From contig PUDQ02000017.1 in assembly GCA_002964805.2 (NCBI GenBank), positions 496,001 to 560,000 on the forward strand: DNA of 64,000 nucleotides, in the 5' to 3' direction. Positions 30,979 through 42,100 of the stretch are shown here, piece by piece. The DNA comes from Trametes villosa (taxonomy: Eukaryota; Basidiomycota; Agaricomycetes; Polyporales; Polyporaceae). Every line of letters starts with the position of its first letter. Position 1 is the stretch's first letter. The notes below the pieces were generated by a model. That model was not told the DNA's origin and did not search any database. It was given only the letters and a program-made list of their open reading frames with translations. The position numbers and the translations under genes were made by a program.

Positions 30979-33275
30979 TCACCAGAAGCGCGTGCTGTCT
31001 GGGCGGAACCCGTTCGCCATGCGCATGAGGACGGCGTTGCCCGTCAGACTCGACCACTACCATTCTTACCGTCAGCACACAGCGCGATTCAAACACAAAA
31101 TAATAAAGTACGCACCCCGTTGCCGATGAAGACCTGCGCGCGCTGGCCGATGAGCATGTCCACCGCCTGCGCAACATACTTCTGCTCCCAATTGAGCACC
31201 AAATCCCGACTACTCGCGACGTTCTTCCACCTTCCCGACGCGCCCAACGCCGTCTTGAGCTCCTCGACCCACTCGAGCGCGCCGTTCGTCATCACATACA
31301 CGTTCTCGAGCCCGCGCGCCGCGTCCGTGCGCGCGACGTCCTCGACGCGGCGCACGATCTGCTCGACGCTCGGGAAGCAGTGCTGCATGTAGATCGCGAC
31401 GTTCTCGGGCGTGTTCTCGCCCCACGCGCCGCCCGGCGGCGGGTCGAAGCGGTCGGGGAGCTCGGGGAGCGTGTTGTACGCGAGGTACGTGCTCGACCAG
31501 CGCGCGAGGTGCGCGCAGTGGCCCTCGTAGTCGCCGCGCCGGATGTGCAGCACGAGCAGGCCCGGGATGGACGGGTAGCGCGCGGCAGCGGGGAGCGTGA
31601 GCGGGAGCGAGGCGAGCGGGGCTTCGAAGATGGGGGACGGGGAGAAGATTTCGCGGTTCGTGTCGAAGGCGAGCTCGACGAGTGTGGAGTGCGCGAAGTG
31701 CGTGAGGATGGGCGAGGTCTTGAACTCGGGCCAGATTCCGGGCATCGCGTCTTTCTCGCCGAATGTGCTGTACGGCGAAAGAAGGGGTCAGCCCAAGCGC
31801 AAACTGAGATATCGTGGGGAAACTTACACCCAGGTGTAGGGCGGGCCGCCGTCGCCGCCGGCCTCGACGCACTGCTCGCGGTCGAGCGAGCGGAGCTTGT
31901 CGACCCAGCCGGACGTGATCGCGTCGACATACCAGGACGAGACGTGGTCGTGCACGTCTGCGCGGGGCACGACGTGCTGGCGGCCGTCGCATGCGTGGTG
32001 CCAGTATTCCTCCGAGATGGCGAGTGGCGCGTTCACACCCACGGGCCAGGCGCCGCCCACGATCGGTCCTGTGGTGTGGATGTGAGCTCAGAAACGAGAC
32101 GAGTGGGGAAGGTGATGAGGTATGAAGCAGGCGCATGAGTGATCTTTCACGGCTGCGCAGATTTCGGCGGGAGTATGAGAGTGGTAATATACCCTTCAGG
32201 TTGACTGCTCTGGGGACGTTTTCGATGTGCCGGTTGCCCACAAGTTGCTGCAATGTCATACTTCGGTCTCACCAGCAAGGGTATACAGATTGGAAATGCG
32301 AGTCGGTCGATCATCTCCAGAGATACTTGGTACGCGTCTTTCACGAATGCTCTCTCACGACTCGTAAGGCGAAAATTCGCGTGACCGGAACTTCCAAATC
32401 CACCAGGCAACCCATTGCTCCCGCGGATGTGCATCCACACTCAGCACCTCTCCTCTACGCAGCGTGATGCATGGAAACAGCGCGCAGCAGAACTGCGACT
32501 CTGCTTCCGGATGCGTGACGTCTGCGAATCCCACACAGCAGCCCACGGATATGTGCCTTCCGGGTTCCCATCCTCGCACGGCTTCTTTCGCAAAAATCGC
32601 TCAAGAGCGTAGGGAAGGTGGTGCTTACCTCGGATGAGCGCGGTGAGCGGGACGCGGGACGGGATCGGCTTGCCGCTGTAGTCGGAGTAGTCTTGCGAGG
32701 GATCTGAGTTCCATGTGTAGTTGTAGAACACAAATCTGCGAGTGGAGCAGCGTTAGACGCGTTCTCCGCCTGCGTAGATATAGGGAGAGGGACTTGGACG
32801 TACGATCGGTTCGCTTTGTAGGACAGGAACGCGTTCAGGAGGACCTCCTGCATGATGTTCCCCCACCCGGACCCTGTAGCCCGCCGTCACCCATCGCACG
32901 CGACACAGAAGCACCAGAATACGCACCAGCACTATGCCCCGGGATCCAGAAGAAGTTCGGCTCCGACGCGTGCGACGGGGCGCCCCAGCGATGCTGAGGT
33001 AGCGCATGCTCATACTGGTGGTACTGCGAGTAGAGCGGCGGGAGCCTGCGCCCGGGCCAGCGCTCCGCGGGCGTCCGCTCGTTTTCAGGTATAGGCAGGA
33101 CCTCCGGGGGCGGGTCTTCGCGGCGGACGTAGAGCGTGCGGAGGAGGAGGGAGAAGACGACGAAGCCGGTGACGCCGAAGACGAGGTAGCGGCGGGCGAG
33201 GAAGCGGAGGCAGAGGAGCGCGGTGTCGGGCTTGGTATGGAAACCGCCGGCGTCCTTGCGCGTCGTGGGCAGCAT
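30979..33275 (-). CDS. O-fucosyltransferase-like type II membrane protein
   Basis: Putative Golgi/ER glycosyltransferase of the GDP-fucose protein O-fucosyltransferase-like fold; donor and acceptor are unknown. Six exons: 33275-32927, 32873-32804, 32735-32629, one from 32068, one ending at the VFIGNG donor near 31120, and the last with WSSLTGNAVLMRMANGFRPD. The start MLPTTRKDAGG precedes a membrane anchor (YLVFGVTGFVVFSLLL). Motifs: SGWGNIMQEVLLNAFLSYKA, FVFYNYTWNSDPSQDYSDYS, PIVGGAWPVG, LLVLHIRRGDYEGHC (nucleotide-binding Arg in HIRRGD) and NVYVMTNGALEWVEEL. One intron (32628-32069) is 560 nt, ten times the usual size. The start may lie further upstream in a Pro-rich stretch. Confidence 0.83.
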
Positions 33276-35218
33276 GGCGGGCGCGAGGATGGGGGCGGGC
33301 GTGGGGGCGATGGCGGGGAGAGGGAAGGCGGGGGCGGGGGACGCCCGGGGGCGAGGCGAGCGCGCTCAGCTCAGGCTGCGCGTCGGTCTCGCGGTGGGCC
33401 ATCGCATCTCTCCACAACGCGCGTCTGCGCCTCCCGTTCTGGACGCCGTTCAGCAGGAGGCTGTGCTGCCATCACCGCAATATAATCGTACTGCTTTTCT
33501 CCCCGGACCCGAGCAATCTCATTGAGCACTCTGACCTCGACGTCGCTGCTGTCGTCTCTGCTACAATGTACACCTCTAAACGACAAGCAGGACAGCAGAG
33601 GTCTCCATGAACGACTTTCACGAGTGAGACCGCCTATTTGAAGGTGGGTTGAGACACGGCGTCTGCTTACCGCGCTGCGATCTGCCAGTGCCGCCGCGTT
33701 GCCGGCCCTGCTGATCCTTGGCATCTGACGTTCCTTGAGAGAACCACCGAAAAGCTAGCGAGTGTTTTTAGGTTGGTGTGGGCAAACTGGAGTCGCGAAA
33801 GTTCAGAGTGACATGCCCTATCGTGTCTATCTCATACGAAGCTCACAGGAAGCACCGCTTACACGAAAACGGGAAGGGTATCAGTGGACGTCCGTAGTCT
33901 AAGTCCGAGCTATACAGTTTCACCAAACACTTCAAGACAGGAAAACATATCACCCTGAAGGTAGGTGAACCTGTATTCGGAGCCTGTAGTAACATCATGC
34001 CTGGGGTATCAAGCATCCGCTCGTTCATAATCCAGGCAATTTCACAAAATTGGGGGCGTACTGGTTGATTACGGCGAAATCTCGCTCATCGAAACTGCCG
34101 GGAGGATCGAGACAGACCGAGGCTCCGTACCATGATTTGTCAGGGATGCTTCCTGGGCTGTCATATATTAATAAAAGACGCTACCTATACAGCTTGCCTG
34201 GCCCGATGTTCCACAGACCATATGTCGGATTTGCACCACACACTCATCTATTTGTGTGTATGCTCTGCTGGAATGCTTCCGGACCTCGTGCAGTCTGGCA
34301 GTGTGGTCGAGCCTCGTGTTTTTCTAACGCATAGTGGGCGAAGCGTCTTTGCGGCTGCCCAGCACTTCGACGGCTTGCGAGATGCGCGAGGTGTCGCGGG
34401 CGGAGCTTCGTAGTAGCAGGTGCCCAATCCAGACATCTGTCCAGCAGTACCTGTGGTAAAGCAGGGCGATCTTCGCCTTCATCCGGGTTATCAAAGCTGT
34501 GGTCGGTAGTGGAGGAAGGTGTAATACCCGGTAGAAGCCCGAGCTGCCCACGTCAGAGGGCGAGTATGACATAGTATATGATGTGAAGCGAGCAAGCAAA
34601 AGGGTCCGCGGTCGAACAAGCTTCCAGAGGTGATGAGTCATGACAGAATGTCTCCGGAGACATAGAGCTTGTGATTGACCTGAAAGGAGAGCGCATGGGT
34701 TGTGGACGCTCGGGTGCGCAGAATGACAAGGAGAGGGACATCAGGGTTGCCTGTGGATGCCATAAAACATGATTGGGTAGCGTGTCGAGAGTGTGCGAAG
34801 GCAATAGAGCGGGTTGGCAGCAGACGCCCGGGAAGGCGGTTTAGCTCCCCGACAGTTGTGGAGCGCGTCCACTGTACGCCGACTACGAACGCGCATGTCA
34901 CGCGTGACCACCGCGTCAAGATCGCCCTCTCGTCCGCCTTCGCGCGCGTTTGCGACGTTCTCCCCGACGACCGACGGCTTCGACCATGCGTAAGCCCCGC
35001 CGTGGCCTGTGCTGTGTCACAAACATATTAAGGAACAAGTAGCGATATGTTGCGCAATCCCCTCTCGACCGACATCCCATCAGGTTTGTCTGCCTCACAC
35101 CGTCACGACTCGCCACCCTCGACTGCAGCCTCGCCCGGCCCCTCGTTCACAAAAGCGTCCGGGAACGACACGTTTACTGCCCCGCCTCGTGCGCCACCGC
35201 GTCCGTCTCGAAGCCATC

Positions 35219-35650
35219 ATGCATCATCTCCCTCCTTCCTTCCTTCTTCCCCTTCTCGTCGCACCGTCCATCTTCGTCGCGTCAGACCTGGCAGGGCCGT
35301 CGTCCACTGCGAGCGTTTCTATCGCCGACCCCATCAACACCGCAGCCCGCCCTCGTTCCGGGGGTTACGCCCTATTCGAAGTATCGCGTCCTCGCACCCC
35401 GGCCGCCCCGGGCCAGCCGTCGCCGACCATCGTACATTCTCCCGAGCACGCGAAGCGACGGAACAGACGTTCGAAGCCGCTGCGTAACACGCCGCCGCAC
35501 CGCGCCTACGCGCTCACGCTGCACCTCCCCTCCGGCTACGCGCCCGTCCCAACCCGTCCTCGCTCGTTCCGGGGTCTTTCATTTCACGCCGCGCGTGCAC
35601 CTAGCCCGAGGCTCTCGAACGCCTCCCTCGACATTGTCGGCCGCCGCTGA
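35219..35650 (+). CDS. Possible small secreted protein
   Basis: 143 residues in a single frame. It starts MHHLPPSFLLPLLVAPSIFV followed by ASDLAG, which looks like a signal peptide with a cleavage site. The rest is Pro/Ser/Arg-rich without a known domain. The surrounding DNA is so GC-rich that open frames arise by chance, so the call is weak. Confidence 0.25.
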   Translation: MHHLPPSFLLPLLVAPSIFVASDLAGPSSTASVSIADPINTAARPRSGGYALFEVSRPRTPAAPGQPSPTIVHSPEHAKRRNRRSKPLRNTPPHRAYALTLHLPSGYAPVPTRPRSFRGLSFHAARAPSPRLSNASLDIVGRR

Positions 35651-38007
35651 CATACCCGTCTGCGCCCACCGCCACGCGCACACACGCCCGGTCGGTCGCC
35701 ACATGCTATATGTCTCGCCGGTCGCTCACACGCGCGCCTTGCCCCGGCGGCGCATGGCGCCCTCGATCCGCAGAAAATTCAGAAAGCGATCGGACGATCG
35801 TGCAGAGCACCCGGCCCGCCCGCATACGTCCCCAGACTTAGGCTCCGACCCTCCCTTCCCGGTGTGGCAGGCGAAGCGGCGCGACGCGTCGCTTCAGTCG
35901 CCCGTCTTCGACGTCTTCGAGAGAGTCCGATATGACAGCCTCCGAGGAAATCGCCAGCCCTAGAACAGCCTCGTGCCCGCCCGCTGGCACTGCCGGATCC
36001 CACCTCGTTCTCTCCACTCGCCGCACGGGGGCCAATCGAGGGCCAATCCGCCGAATCTCGCGCGTATCCTTTCTACGCGTGCGGCCCGCCCGGGTCCGGG
36101 TATACCCAGCGGCGGAGTATACCGGGGCAACGCGGGAGCGTCCTCCACGCCGTCCGCAACAGGCCAGAGCAGATAATGAACGGCGCAAACTTCGGGAGGC
36201 CAGTTAGAGCACAGACACTCCGCCTTCCGGCTCAGAGCGCCCGCGGGAGGGAAGAGGCGCCCCCTTTCGACCAATCGTCGCCGCGCACCGCGAGCGGATC
36301 GTCTGGCGAAGATGAAAGAAGGCCGGGCTGCAGAACCCGCGAAGCTGCTGCAGACCCGGGGGCGCGTCAGCCCCCTCCACCCCCTTCCGCTGCCTATTCT
36401 CGGCGCCCCCTCACATGCGCGCGTGCGCTGCATTGGGAAGCGGTATTTCCGCGGAGGAGGGGCCCTCGCCCGGCAGGGCTGGCGCGCGCCGAGGGAATGA
36501 AACAAGGGCCCGCACAGAGCATACAGCCGGCAGGCCTGTGCCAGTTCTTCGAGCCTGTCTGCGTTCGGACGGCCTGCGGGCTCCACCGCGAAGGACGCCC
36601 GGCCCTTCTGTGCCTTTTTGCGTCAGTCCCCGACCGCGATGACGGTGCCGTCCATATACGACTGGACGGCGTTCGTGCGGGCACGTCCGCTGGCGGATGC
36701 AATATGCGGCCGATCGAGAGTCGTCAAGCTGGGCGACGGACGGCCTGCGCTGGCACATACATGACACTGTGCACCACCGCGAGCGGGGTGCCCGCACCAT
36801 GCGGGCCTGCCCTCGACCCGCGCTGCATCAGTCCCAGCGATCTGCGGCACGTCAGCTCAGGCAACGCTGATCACGAGGGCCGTCCGCCGCTGCATGTTCG
36901 CCCTCCAAGGCCCTCGCCCTCTGCCCGCAGCCCGAGCAGCTGGGGCAGCTCCCAGCCCGGCAGCGCGGACGCGGGCTTCGCGCCGCCCGGGCTTCGAGGA
37001 ACCTGCCCGCTGCGGCTCGAAAGGTTCGAGAAAGGCAAAGCGCACGCCACCCCCCTCGCGTCATGGCGAACACGTACGGGGGCGACCCGCGCTCGCCCTC
37101 CCTGGCCGCCTTCTCCTGCAGCGTGTGCGTGCTCGTGTTCATCTGGCACGGGCGAACGCTCCGCGGCAGAGGCCTCCAGAACGCGAAGCGGCCGGACGAA
37201 GTAGCGATGTGGGAGCGGGGCGTGCGCGCGATGCGCGCGATAGCGACACATGAGCATAGGCAGCGGCTTCATATCGCGCTCGCCCCCCCAGGCCCGGTCG
37301 TTTCCCGAACGCACTGCGCCTTCGCCGCCGACCGCTCGGCCTTCGACTCTCACCTGCGCGTTGCTGCGACGGCCTCCTCTCTTCGCGCCCGCGAGCCCCC
37401 GTCCAGGCCGGGGGCTGCTGCCGCAGGCCAGCGGGCATGAGCAGTCGCTGCCACTCTCCGTCTAGAGAACGCCGCGTCTGACGGCAGCGCTGGATGTCGC
37501 GGGCGGTGCCGACGCGAGTTTGTGTGGTCGACGACTAGATCGAGGTGGGGATCTCAAGCTGTCGGGGCTGAATCTACGCGGGAGAAGAACCCTCGCATTT
37601 CCGGCCCTGATAGGATTTGTGTGCGCGCCTCGGCGGCGTGACGGGGCTGGGGCTGCGCGCGCGGACTCTGATTTGGCGTGCGCGGTGGCTTCCGGAATGT
37701 GCCTATATTAGCCTTTTAGTGGTCCTGCTCCTAATAGTCCTGTCGCCGTTGCGCGCGCGACCCGCGACGACGGGCCTCCGAGTGAATTGGACAGGGTGGT
37801 ATTAGATAGCGTGCCCGATAGGACGCCTTCCCGGCCGGGCGTGTGTCCGCGGCTGGCGTTCGCAGAACCGCGACGCCATATGCTGCGTGCAGCAACGCTC
37901 CCACATCGATCGTGCCCTCCCCGGTCACCACCTCGTCACGGCGAGGTAAAGTGAGAAGGAGGTGCCCCATGTCTGCCGGCCGCGGACGGGGCACGTCCAT
38001 GTGCCGC

Positions 38008-38014
38008 TATAAAA
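38008..38014 (+). promoter_or_regulatory. TATA box of the DUF6593 gene
   Basis: TATAAAA 77 nt before the ATG at 38091, in a GC-rich surrounding where such a string is rare. Confidence 0.6.
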
Positions 38015-38090
38015 ACTCTGCGATGAGCCTCGGAGGGAGAGACAGCACAAGCAGAACCAGCACCGGACGACCCACCGCGCACCAGGAGCC

Positions 38091-38953
38091 ATGTCGTCGT
38101 CGTCCTCGCACGCGCCCGCCATCAACGAGCTCTACTTCACCGGCCAGGGCGACCCCCGCCACAAGTGCGTCGCGATCGGGTACCACCGCGACGAGCCCGT
38201 CGTGTACAAGTTCGACACCGTCGACCTTCCGCAAGGCACCAGAACCACGGTGAGCGCTTCTCGCATCGGATCGTCGCCGCGGCCCCACCAGATCGCTGAC
38301 CGTGGCCGTCCCCCGCGCCCGGCTCGCCCCTGCCCGCTTCAACCCCGCGTCGCCTTCGCCTTCGCCCGCGCGTCGTTCGCGCTGCGGCTCTGCGCTCGCG
38401 CCCGCATTCGCTCTCGGTCCCGCCGCCGCCAGGTGACGTACAACGAGCAGTCCGTCGTCGCCTTCTTCGACTGGGCCCTGGCCGTCCACCTCGGCTCGGT
38501 GATCAAAGGCGCGGACAGGGCGCCCATGACCGAGCTCGTCAAGCCCGGCTCGAGCAAGAAGTGCGTACCGGCCCCCCCTCTTCCCCTCGTCGACGCGGCA
38601 TGCTGACCGACGCTCGCCGACGAGCAGCGCCCGCTCGTTCGAGTCCGGCAGGGGCGGGCGGGAGAGGTTCGAGTGGCGCAGGGTGGGGGACAAGCACCCA
38701 TACGGCTACGAGGTGCGCGGGCGCTCCCCCGGCCGACGATCATTCTGCAGAACGCTCACCGCCATCCTGCGCCCAGCTCTTCTCGCTGGAGCCCGAGTCC
38801 AGGATCGGCCGATACGATCCCACACCCCGCGAGCTGCCCAAGATCGGCCGCGCCTACGCGCTGCTCGAGTACGGCTTTCACGAGGAGAACCTCATCCGCG
38901 ACGCGCTCCTCGCGCTCTGCTTGAACAGGTGGGTAGACTGGCGGGGGATGTGA
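38091..38953 (+). CDS. DUF6593-type fungal protein
   Basis: Function unknown; the family is widespread in Agaricomycetes. Four exons (38091-38249, 38433-38560, 38628-38712, 38777-38953) give 182 residues. It starts MSSSSSHAPAINELYFTGQG. The typical C-terminal part has RSFESGRGGRERFEWRRVGD, FSLEPESRIGRYDPTPRELP and a final helical piece ENLIRDALLALCLNRW. The E-x-W-R-R and IxRYDP pattern supports DUF6593. Strong TATA box upstream. Intron 1 is 183 nt, longer than the others. Confidence 0.72.
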
Positions 38954-39163
38954 GCGCGGACGGACAAAGGGGGCAGCCACGCGAAATCCACGGACCAAAT
39001 ATCTATTAACACGGTAGACCACGATGCATACTAAACCCTCGGAACACAGAAGTGAACGATCGGTCCGGTGCGAGATTAATAGCGCTGGGAAACACAGTCT
39101 GAGTCCCGACGGAAACATAAATGATAGCAGCGGCAGAACATTTCCGAAAGCATGGCGAATGAA
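38954..39163. other. Convergent intergenic region
   Basis: 210 nt between two convergent stop codons; nothing else recognised. Confidence 0.4.
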
Positions 39164-42100
39164 TCAGCTAGCACCCATAGACCCGAGCATGTGCTCCAGC
39201 CGTTCTTCCTCGACTGTCCACCGCGCATCTGCCTCAGACCCAACAGAGGGCGTGGTCGAGTGCCCAACATGACCCTGAGAGCGGCCCCCCTGTCCTGGCG
39301 TAATATTGAAGGAGCCCGAGTCCATGCCACGCGACAGGTTCTCGATGAGACGACCTATCTGCGCACTAGAACTAAAGAAGACCTGCAAAGGATGATGAGC
39401 CACGATAGGTATGCGACATGCGATTAACCGCCCGCAGGCGCACACAAACCTTAGTTTCCGGTCGTGCGGTACCTTTTGCCTGCTGCTGCTGTTGTGGCTT
39501 CTTTCGCGACAGGAAAGAGGAGCTGTTGCTGGCTTTCGAGGACTTGCGCTCGTGCTCCTTGAAGAACAGCTTGACGTTCTCGTTCGTGTCCTTCACCGAG
39601 TACTCGGAGTAGAAGCTCGCACGGTCTCCGTAGTAGGATTCTCCATCATCGTCGCGCAGGCCGTTCACGATCGACCTGCGAAGGAGCATGAGGCTAAAGA
39701 CGTAAAGATTGGGTGGCCTATGACGCACCAAATCGTCTCTCCATTGGCCATTTCGATCACCTCGAGCGCCGGGCCTGACTCCGGGATGGCCTCGCGTTGG
39801 GCCTGTGAGCTGCCCGCGCCGGGCGACTCCGCGCTGAGCATCTGGCCTCTGCTGTCCCCCGCGTACATCTCATAACTATGCCTGATTCATTAGTCATATG
39901 AACGTGTCTAAACGAGAGGATCGCCTCACAGAGAGTCATAAGCGGAGTTTGACTTCTCAACCCCGCTCGGCACGGCTAGGGAGCCCTCAGCTTGGACGGA
40001 GAACGGCGTCGGCAGCTGCGGGACTGGAGGCGACGTGTCCGTCGAGAACCGCCGCCCGCCGGCCCGGTGGGGAGGCGGCGGGGTGGGCACTCGATCGTGG
40101 ATGGAAGACTTAGAGCCGACCGAGGCTCGCCTGCGGGACGCCGACTGCTTGCGCACCAGCGCACTCAGGTCAAAGCCGGACGCGCGCGCGTCAGAAGGGA
40201 AGATGATCGTCCGCCGCACGACCGTGTTCTGGGCCGCATCCTGCTGCTGCTGGCGTGGACGCTGAGGCGACTCCTGGCCCTTGCGCACGGGCGGCCGCGT
40301 GTCGGTCGACGGCCGGGGAGAGTAGCCGTCATAGCTGGGACGTCCCTCGGAAATCGGCGAGCGGACGCTCTCCGGCGTGGCTCTCCCCCTGATGACGGGA
40401 ACTTGGCTCTTCCTGCTGTCGTTCGGCGATGTCGCCCTCGTGAGCTTCGTCCAGGCTGTAGACCGCGAGGAGGTCGAAGGGGACCGAGCGATCAGGTCGT
40501 TCAGGGCTGCCTGGTCGAGACCAAGGTTCGTGGCCGCATCGAACAGCTGCCTGAGTGCGTCGTTGGTCTGGGCCTGCGCGGAGGGCTCCCCTGCGAAACC
40601 TTCCTGCGGCGGTCTGGGCGTCGGTGATTGAGGGGGTGGCGAGGTCGGGCCTCCAGGAGTAGGGCTTCGGAACATCGTCTGCAGGGCCGGAGCAGACTGC
40701 GGCATGGGCCCATACGATTCCTCGGGAGACAATCCTGCCAAGCTCATGGACTTCGTATTGGTAGCCGACAAAGGTCCTCGCGCAGGCGGAGATGGAGCCA
40801 AAGGCTCTGGCGGCCGCGACTTGCGGAAACGCGCCATGAATCCCTTCAGGCCCGGAGTCGCAGAAGCAGGAGGGCTCGGCAGCGGTGCTGGAGGGGGCTT
40901 CAACCGCGTTGGCTCCGCAAGACCAGCAGGAATGGGAACGGGGTCGGTCCGGAGTGCCAGGCTAGGCGAGCTGCCAGAGGGCAGACCAGCAGTAGTCGGA
41001 CTCCGCAGGTCGAGCGGGTACGGTGTGATCTCCTCTCCGGTGGGGGGATGCGGCTTCGCGCGAATCGTCCCGCGCAGCTTCTTGAACCGGGAGCCGATCT
41101 TGCTCGACGGCTGCACGGTGTGCGGGGATGGCGAAGCGGTAGGGGAGCGCAGCGGGATGGCGTCGACGCTGGTGGACGCAGAAACGAGAGTCGGGGAAGA
41201 GATCTTGTTCGGGCTGATCCGCTTCCGGGGTAGCGAACCGGAGCCGTCGTTGATCTTCGGGATGGAAGGCGACTTGCGCAGGGCAGCCGTAGCAGCCTCC
41301 GCACGTCGCTGCACCTCCAACGCGAGCTCGGACGGGTTCATGCCAGACGTGGGAGAGAGGGGCGACAGCGGCATTGCAGGTGCGGGGGGTGTCGGGAAAG
41401 CCGTCGCCTTGGGGGAAGTGGCATGCCGTAAAGAGTCTGACCGCTTCGGCGTCTGAAGCGGTTTCGTGGTGGAGAACACTGGCTGGATAGGTTCGTCCTC
41501 GTCAAGCTCGGGGTCAGAGAACTCGGGCATGATGGAGATCTGGGGCGGCTCTTCAGGCACTGGGGGACTGAAGGCGCGCTCCTGATCTTCGACACCGAAC
41601 AGCGCGTCCGCTAACGCCCTGTTTCGTCGCATCGGGCTCGACTGCTCTGTGTCAGCAGGAGCGGGAACTGTCAGCGAGGGCTCCTCGGCTGCCAGAGTTT
41701 CCGCAGGGCGCGGGCGGGGAGACTCAATGCTGTGTACGACCGCATTGAGCAGCGCGTTCGCCTTCGCGACATGGTCGCTCGTCGACGGCCGGGAGGAGAC
41801 AACCACCGGTTGTGGCTGCGGCGGTTGCGGCTGAGGCTGAGGAGTCGAGTTCACCGCCCTGTTCTCTCCATTGTACGAGTAGTTCGACTGCGACGTGGAC
41901 GGGCGCCTCCGCCGAATCGAGCCTGCACGAGCGCGGTTCTCTGGCGTTGCAGCCTTGGACAGCGCGGCGCCGACGAGCTTGTCTTGGATTGTGACAAAGT
42001 CGCCCTTCGTCAGCCCTATCTCACGTCGCACTGCGTCCTCGGGCTCGACTGAGTCGTAAGGCGACGTCCCGGCGGTCGACGGGCCCGACTTGTCCGGGGA

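Larger units (their letters stand above)
33276..38090. other. Gene-poor GC-rich region
   Basis: 4.8 kb. Between about 35000 and 37500 the sequence is very rich in G and C, and long open frames occur on all strands by chance, for example 36176-37204. They show no motifs and are not accepted as genes. The only piece with a plausible signal peptide is listed at 35219-35650. A TATA box for the next gene lies at 38008. Confidence 0.4.

Noticed and set aside
36176..37204. 342-residue plus-strand open frame
   Set aside because: Lies in very GC-rich DNA where stops are rare; overlapping frames of similar length exist on both strands, and no motif or domain is visible.
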